This document shows positions 58,316-64,000 of a stretch of 64,000 bases of DNA, one piece after another. The notes beneath the pieces were generated by a model. That model searched no databases and was not told the DNA's origin. It saw only the letters and a list, made by a program, of their open reading frames with translations. Location: the NCBI GenBank assembly GCA_963682055.1, contig OY821745.1:25231342-25295341 (forward strand), in the 5' to 3' direction. Positions within the stretch are counted from its first letter, which is position 1; every line of letters starts with the position of its first letter. Source of the stretch: Primula veris (taxonomy: Eukaryota > Streptophyta > Magnoliopsida > Ericales > Primulaceae). The translations under genes and the position numbers were made by a program.

Positions 58316-58624
58316 GGTAGGTCCCTGCCCCGGATTAGCAAGGACCGGAGGCCGGTGTCTCGCACCGAGGTACAAACCAAAATTACATCTCCAAAATTAC
58401 ATCTCGTCAGGAAGCCGAGCACACACAGAGTACCCGGCTCCAACATATTCATACGTCGAAGAAGCAATGAAGCATTGAGAAAAATAAGCAATAAATAAAT
58501 CAAGAAGCGGATAATAAATGACTTTTATTCATCCTCAAAGGGGAAAAAAACAAAATACAACTGGTTAAAGCCAAACAAAAACAACAAATACAAAAGGAAA
58601 ATTTTATTACAAAAAGCACCCCTT

Positions 58625-58987
58625 CTATTTTTGAACCCTAGAACTACCACCCACATCGGCATCCCTCTTCGCCAAGAGCTCCTCAAGGCGCTCCTTTTCC
58701 CTTATGAAGCAAGAGATACCAACCTCCGCTTGTTGCAAAGCATAAGCCTGAGATTTGCACTTCTCATCGGCTTCATGACGAGCAGTCATCTCTTCGTTCC
58801 AATACTGTTTAAACCTCTTGCATTCAGTCTCAGAACACTTGAGATCCACTTTTAGCCATGAAATCTCTATCTCTTTCAACTCAAGCGGAGTCAAATCCTC
58901 AAAACCAGGAGGAGGAGGCAACCTATAAAGGGGCTCATCCTCAAGAAGGGCTTTCTTCTTGGAAGCAGATCTAGTGATAGGGGCCAT
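58625..58987 (-). CDS. Antisense ORF 2 of the Tat element
   Basis: 120 codons, opposite to gag-pol. The N-terminus is basic (MAPITRSASKKKALLEDEP), then PPPPGFEDLTPLELKE, then an acidic/basic heptad-like region of about residues 40-110 (for example KERLEELLAKRDAD) likely to form a coiled coil. It lies between pol and the expected 3' LTR, as do antisense ORFs of unknown function in Tat/Retand elements. A TATA-like CCTATAAATT lies about 90 bp upstream (59076-59085). Whether it is still expressed is unknown, but the frame is intact while gag-pol is not. Confidence 0.6.
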   Translation of the reverse strand: MAPITRSASKKKALLEDEPLYRLPPPPGFEDLTPLELKEIEISWLKVDLKCSETECKRFKQYWNEEMTARHEADEKCKSQAYALQQAEVGISCFIREKERLEELLAKRDADVGGSSRVQK

Positions 58988-59075
58988 CTCAGGAAAAAGC
59001 AGGTTTGAAAAAACAAGAGTTATAAAATAGGAGAGAGAAGGGAGGAGTTAATAATAAAATGCAAATAATAGGGAG

Positions 59076-59085
59076 AATTTATAGG
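59076..59085 (-). promoter_or_regulatory. TATA-like box of antisense ORF 2
   Basis: Minus strand CCTATAAATT, 90 bp upstream of the ATG at 58987. Confidence 0.5.
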
Positions 59086-59393
59086 AAACGAGAAGGCACA
59101 AAGTACGAAGCGTTGCAGCAGTTCAAACAAAAAAGAAAATAGAAAAATATGAAAGGGCACAAAGTACGAAGCATTGCAAGATTTCAAATTTTAAAAAGAA
59201 ATCACGAATTACAAAAATGCACAAAGTACGAGGGATCCCAATAGTTCAACAACAGATAAGATAAGAAACAAGGCGAGGAAAATAAAACATTAAGAGAAAC
59301 AAGCAAGATTAAATCAAGGGCCAGCGGGCGGGAAAACCGAACTGCCCGACCGAGAAAAGGCTCCCGAGGAGCCGCACGATCCGAGCGAACCAA

Positions 59394-59783
59394 CTAAGCT
59401 CGAAACGAGGAATGGATAACGGCCAAAGACGCATTCTCCCTAGTAAGGGTCGTGATATGCTCCCTAAGCTGAACATTTTCGGCCGTTAAGCTGGCGAGGC
59501 CCTGAGTACCATTGTCAAACTCCTCCTGAGCTTGTTCCCATATCTCCTCGGCCTCATACCAAGAGTTAGCCAATTGACCCCTCCACAACAACAATTGGTC
59601 AAGCTGGAGACTCAGGGCCGAAATTTCAGTCCATTTGATAGTCTCCTCGGGATAGGAGTCAAACAGACTCAAGGCCAGAATTCCATACTCCTTCTCAAGT
59701 TTGGCCATGCTATTACGGACCTGAGACACCTCAGCATCCAAAGCCTTTATCTGAGCATGGTATCTCACCGAAGGCTCCGACAT
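59394..59783 (-). CDS. Antisense ORF 1 of the Tat element
   Basis: 129 codons, intact, with predicted heptad repeats at both ends: IKALDAEVSQVRNSMAKLEK near the start and LASLTAENVQLREHITTLTR near the end. A coiled-coil structural or interaction protein is likely; no enzyme motif is seen. The start MSEPSVRYH follows a TATA-like box at 59890-59900. ORF 1 and ORF 2 may be two exons of one transcript, but each has its own ATG and TATA-like sequence, which favours two units. Confidence 0.6.
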   Translation of the reverse strand: MSEPSVRYHAQIKALDAEVSQVRNSMAKLEKEYGILALSLFDSYPEETIKWTEISALSLQLDQLLLWRGQLANSWYEAEEIWEQAQEEFDNGTQGLASLTAENVQLREHITTLTRENASLAVIHSSFRA

Positions 59784-59889
59784 TCGTGAAAGGTATTATA
59801 TAACAGAGAAAAACGAAAAAGAGGATGAGTGAGAAGTAAATACAACAAACTTATGCAAGATAGTGACGAAGCCTAAAGAAAGATTGATG

Positions 59890-59900
59890 GGTATTTATAG
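59890..59900 (-). promoter_or_regulatory. TATA box of antisense ORF 1
   Basis: Minus strand CTATAAATACC, about 110 bp upstream of the ATG at 59783. Confidence 0.55.
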
Positions 59901-60154
59901 AGCAAAGAGAGTACATCTTTGACTGACATTACTTGGGAACATGCATCTTTGACTGACAAGGTCTGTGAAAATACAGCTTTGACCAACGGAAGCATGGCTC
60001 AGATATCAGGTGGGTACAACACAATAAGAGAGAAAAAGCATACGAGATATACGATGATCTGACATTCCAAAAAATGACAAACCACAAATGCAAAAAAGAA
60101 AAACAATGAGGCAAATAGTTGTTTCATTAATAAAGATGGATTACACGGGAAATC

Positions 60155-60220
60155 ATTACATCAAAGGACAAAACATGAAAAGAAGAAATTACATCAGAGG
60201 ACAAAACATGAAAAGAAGAA
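60155..60220. repeat. 33-bp tandem duplication
   Basis: ATTACATCAAAGGAC and its continuation at 60155-60187 repeats at 60188-60220 with one change. Confidence 0.9.
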
Positions 60221-60986
60221 ATATAAAAACAAATTAAGGCGGCTCAGGCGAAGTTGATCGGTATGTGATTGTGTCGAGCTTATCTTCCTCTTTGTGTGCT
60301 TGGCAGTTTGGGTTCGATCAAGAATGCAAAACCTTTTCCAAATTTTTAAAAGTATGCTAGGAGAATTTAAAAAGAACTATAAACTAGAGAAGCAACTTAG
60401 AGAAAATTTACAAACCAAAATCACTATATAAATAGCCTTCATCTCCAAAGAATGTCCAACAATTAAGATTCAAATGGCCTAGTCGATAGTAATGTCCACC
60501 TACGGTTGAAGAAACCATAAGTCGGTTCTCTGTGCTCATTACTTGGTTATCATTAGTATATTCCGTTGATGGGAATGAGATTTCAAAATGTTAATTTTTG
60601 GAATTTTTTTGGAGACGGAGGTTGTTTATATAGTGATTTTGGGTTGTAAATTTCTCTAATTAATTTGCTCATTTAGTTCATACTTGTTTTAAATTTCTGC
60701 TGGTATACTATTGAAACTTACAAAATGGTGCCGCATTCTTGATCCATCCCAAAATGTCTTACCACGCAATGGGGAAGTAACGCTCCACACAATCTAGCCC
60801 ACTAACTCGCTAGGCCTCACAAACTTTACAAAACCCTCTATACAAATCTGAGAAGTAAACTTCAAACTCCATTATATAGATACATGTTACATGTCATCGC
60901 ATGTAATTTGTAGAATTTTGCGTAAGGGTGAAAACAAAAGCCACGCATCTCAAAAAACTTCATCATGTTAATCGTTAATTGTTACT
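60221..60986. other. Intergenic, no gene seen
   Basis: No coding or repeat signal of note; it may include the remains of the Tat 3' end. Confidence 0.4.
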
Positions 60987-61902
60987 TTATACTTCACAAT
61001 TTATCAACGAACAATGACTTGAAGGGACTTGATAATTAGGTGATGGGTGGTAATCATTCCTAATTTTCCCGTAGCTTACTCTTACACATGCAAGTACATG
61101 ACCATTCATTATTAATGAAATAGTATGTTTACCCACCAATTTATATAAAAAAATATTTATCGTCCCTGCCACAGAGAGGAATCTAAGAGATAATACATTT
61201 ACTAAAGTTGTCTCGTTGATATTGAGACAGTCAATAAACCATATCTCCACCAAAATGTTGCAACACTTAGCTAAAGCGTTAATAGCATCCTCATTTATGT
61301 CTTGAACACCCGAAAGGTTAAGCTTTCGAATATTTGGACAACGATTGGCTATAACTTTCGAATATTTGGACAACGATTGACTATAACTTTGACACAAGAA
61401 CTAGGTATGTTGCAAATCTTAGGACCAGGTTGGATGGTTTCAAGACATGGGTGTTCAGTTACAAATACGGAGAGGGTGCTATCAGTTATATCTAGACACC
61501 GATAATCAATTACTTGTTTTAAATTTCTAGCATTGAGGGTCATGATCGAGCGAGGGGAATTAGCCTCATTGAATTGTAGCCTAGAGAGATGCTCACAACG
61601 AGAAGAGATAGATTCTGAAGCTATAGTATTGAATTTATGAGTTCGCACATCTAAAGACTGCCACAAAAAAGAGAAGAACCTACCTCTCTCCAAGTTTTAC
61701 ATGTAGATGATAAACTTGCTCTATCACCACGGGTACTTAACCTTGAAAATAATTCAATTACCAACTCTTTATTTAGTTTAGTCCAACCAATTATACCGTT
61801 CTGATCTAAACAAACACGCTTTCCCTTATTTTCATTTTTCTTCACAGGAACTTCTTTTTCCTTCTCTATTCTAGCAACTTTAGTGCTGGTTTCAGGATTC
61901 AT
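60987..61902 (-). pseudogene. ARABIDILLO-like F-box protein, N-terminal remnant
   Basis: Start ATG at 61902. A basic region leads to an F-box, GWTKLNKELVIELFSRLS and SLSSTCKTWREVG. A frameshift near 61668 follows, in a T-rich run, then SLDVRTHKF and the LRR-like region ITDSTLSVFVTEHPCLE and NRCPNIRKLNLSGVQDI, ending LSLRFLSVAGT. ARABIDILLO proteins are nuclear F-box/armadillo proteins that promote lateral root formation. The armadillo repeats are entirely missing. A 32-bp tandem duplication at 61323-61354 and 61355-61386 adds a second frameshift that the inverted copy does not have. Similarity is judged from motif order only. Confidence 0.75.
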
Positions 61903-63540
61903 TTTGTTAACTTCTCATTCCAAATTGGAAATTAATTCCAAAACTAGTTCCTAGACACATCAAAAAATTGTGTCTCCTCAAAAAGTTGCAAAACATACAG
62001 AAAGCCCAAAGAAACCCAATGCCCTTTTGCTCAAAAGTGAACTTCTCAAATGATAGAAGCAAAAATTGGACAAACCTCAATTCTGAAAAATCTCAATTCT
62101 AGAAACATAGATTGGGATAATCACGGCCCCTTAACATAAATATCTTTATTGAATCTATCTGGTTGTCATTTACACATTTGAACATGCATGTATGAAGAAT
62201 TTATATGCAGACAAACTGATAAGTAGAAATGTATGTGTATGACAAAGAAAAATGAGCTTTCTTTGCTTGTAGATATATTGAAGCCCTTCAAATAAATTAC
62301 TGTATATCTGCATATACTTCCATGCTTATATACCATTGAAGTTCATTTGAAGAGCTTCAATTTGTCTACAAGCAAAGAAATCTCATTTTTCTTTGTCATA
62401 CGCATACATTTCTGCTTATCAGTTTGTTTGCTTATAAATTCGTCAGAAATCTGTAAATTACAACCAGATAGATTCAATAAAGACATTTATGTTAAGGGGC
62501 CTTGATTATCCCAATGTCTGTTTCAAGAACTAAGATATTTCCATTTATGTTGAGGTTTATTTAACTTTTGCTTGTGTCATTTGAGTAGTTCACTTTTTAG
62601 CAAAAGGGAATTGGTTTTCTTGGGGGTCTCTATATTTTTTGTAACTGTTTTGAATTAAAAAGTTTTTTTAAAAATAAATCCTGAAACTAGCACTAAAGTT
62701 TATAGGATTGAGAAGGGAAAAGATATCCCGTTGAAGAAAAATGAAAATAAGGGAAAGAGTGTTTGTTTAGATTAGAATGGTATAATTGACTTGACTGGAC
62801 TAAATAAAGAGTTGGTAATTGAATTATTATCAAGGTTAAGTAACCGTGATAGAGAAAGCTTATCATCTACGTGTAAAATCGGAGAGATATAGGTTTGTCT
62901 CCTTTTTTGTGATCGTCTTTAGATGTGCGAACTTATTAGTTCGATACTAGCTATAGTTGCACAATCCATCTTCTCTCTTTGTGAGAATCTATCTAGGCAA
63001 CAGTTCAATGATGCTAAAACTCCTCTCCCATTAACGACCCTCAATGCTAGAAATTTAAAAGAATTAACAGCTTATCAGTACAAAGGTATAACTGATAACA
63101 CCCTCTCCGTAATTTTAACTGAACACCCATGTCTCGAGACCCTTTAACTTAGTCTTGAGATTTGCAACATAACTAGATCTTGTCTCGAAGTTACATCCAA
63201 TCGTTGTCCAAATCTTCGAAAGCTTAAGCTTTCAGGTGTTAAATACATAAATCGGGATGCTATTAACGCATTACCTAAATGTTGCAAAATTTTGGTGGAG
63301 AGATGTTTTATTGACTGCCTCAATATTGACGAGACAGCTTTAGGAAATGTTTTATCTCTTAGATTCCTCTCTGTGATACAGACGGTAATTTATATATATA
63401 TATATATATAAATTGGTGGTTTTATTAATAATAAATGGTCATGTAAGTTGTAACTGCATGTGTAAGAATAAGGTACAAAAAAATTAGGAATAATTACCAC
63501 CGGACATTACCTAAGTATCAAAAATCACAAGGTACGTGAC
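60990..63540. repeat. Large inverted repeat (palindrome) of the F-box pseudogene
   Basis: Two arms of about 1.2 kb face each other around a centre near 62319, with a loop of about 50 bp between CTTCAAAT (62286-62293) and ATTTGAAG (62345-62352). Homology runs outward through the start codons and past the last recognisable exon (AATTAGGAATNATTACCACC occurs on both sides). Similarity is about 80-85 percent by eye. Confidence 0.85.
62674..63382 (+). pseudogene. Second ARABIDILLO-like remnant, inverted copy
   Basis: Same order as 61902-60987 on the other strand. The initiator ATG has become ATA (62674). Stops occur after VCLD and in the F-box region, and CKTWREVG is mutated to CKIGEI. The downstream part includes KGITDNTLSVILTEHPCLETL, NRCPNLRKLKLSGV and FIDCLNIDETALGNVLSLRF. 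It lacks the 32-bp duplication. A (TA)n run at about 63391-63411 follows where the coding match ends, probably in an intron. Confidence 0.75.
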
Positions 63541-64000
63541 TAAATTAGGAATGATTACCACCCACAGTATACATATAATAAAAATTAAGAATAGACATTA
63601 GATACATTAAATATGTTATTAAGAAAGCTTAACGATGGGTTCCAATTAGATCTAAATTTTAAGAATAACCAAACGATTACAGTGACATTTTTCATGACTT
63701 AATCGTCCTACTAATTTTTATCATTTAAAAAAAATTTAATTTATGATTTTGTAAAAACCAATATTTAAATTAGGATCTTTTCAAAATTTATTATTTTATT
63801 AACATATCGAAATTAGTGATTTTTTACATTGGCACAAGTCGGGACTAGAGAAATATATTATATAAGAGAATTTATAATTAATTTACCGAGTAGTAATTTA
63901 TTGAGATTCAACTATATGCCTAAATTGGACAATTCTCAAATACTCTCACATCAAAATTAAGAGAATAAATATGTACTAATCCCTATGTTTTAAAAAGCGC
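63541..64000. other. AT-rich intergenic end of the window
   Basis: Nothing recognisable. Confidence 0.4.

Larger units (their letters stand above)
52817..60100 (+). mobile_element. Tat/Retand-like Ty3/gypsy retrotransposon, decayed
   Basis: Gag, protease, RT, RNase H and integrase C-terminus run on the plus strand, followed by a hypervariable tandem-repeat region and two antisense ORFs. This order, with extra ORFs and tandem repeats between pol and the 3' LTR, is characteristic of the Tat lineage. Many stops interrupt the coding region. The sequence starts where the RIP flank ends (52816). No 3' LTR matching 52817-53040 was found, so the right limit is approximate and the element may be truncated at both ends. 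Confidence 0.8.

Noticed and set aside
59900..60250. 3' LTR of the Tat element
   Set aside because: No direct repeat of 52817-53040 was found here, so I did not call an LTR.
1..64000. tRNA or rRNA genes
   Set aside because: No cloverleaf with the A and B boxes of a tRNA gene and no rRNA core sequence was seen by eye; a covariance-model search would settle this.

Overview
This is plant nuclear DNA: AT-rich intergenic sequence packed with plant-type transposable elements, carrying one intact host-type gene and several gene remnants. A cytosolic-type ribosome-inactivating protein (RIP) gene and a Tat/Retand-like Ty3 element with antisense ORFs fit a eudicot, perhaps Caryophyllales; that taxonomic guess is an inference. 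No tRNA, rRNA or CRISPR array was seen.

Layout. 1-2256: 3' part of a non-coding LTR retroelement (family B), joined to the tail of a copia LTR. 2926-3160: a solo LTR with target-site duplications. 5009-8753: a Mutator-like element with inverted terminal repeats and a FAR1/FHY3-type transposase broken by frameshifts. 10536-10852: a hAT-like MITE with a perfect 8-bp target duplication. 11730-19552 (minus): a nearly complete Ty1/copia element (copia-1). 19904-20070: an old fragment of the DUF6598-like domain of the RIP gene. 20759-30962 (minus): two Tekay/Del-like Ty3/gypsy elements in tandem that share one LTR. 30963-34392 (plus): part of a second copia reverse transcriptase (copia-2), fused to the 3' end and LTR of a copia-1 relative.

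34393-36303 is a nearly identical copy of the C-terminal half and 3' flank of the intact RIP gene, starting exactly at the copia LTR edge. 36555-40668 holds a LINE remnant, a RIP promoter remnant split by a MITE, and a second hAT-like MITE. 40669 to about 46300 (minus) is a second family-B retroelement, inverted relative to the one at the left edge. 46625-48145 is a shortened second copy of the LINE/MITE block. 49998-51656 is the one intact host gene, a 552-codon intronless RIP fused to a DUF6598-like domain, with a TATA box. 52817 to about 60100 is a decayed Tat-lineage Ty3 element with a tandem-repeat tract and two antisense ORFs, each preceded by a TATA-like box. 60987-63540 is a head-to-head palindrome of two truncated ARABIDILLO-like F-box pseudogenes.

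How it fits together. The window looks like a RIP locus in birth-and-death evolution: one intact gene, one recent half copy, one old fragment and one orphan promoter, scattered by nested retroelements. Most element genes are dead through stop codons, homopolymer frameshifts, or loss of catalytic residues and domains. The RIP gene is the only long ORF with clear host-gene features.
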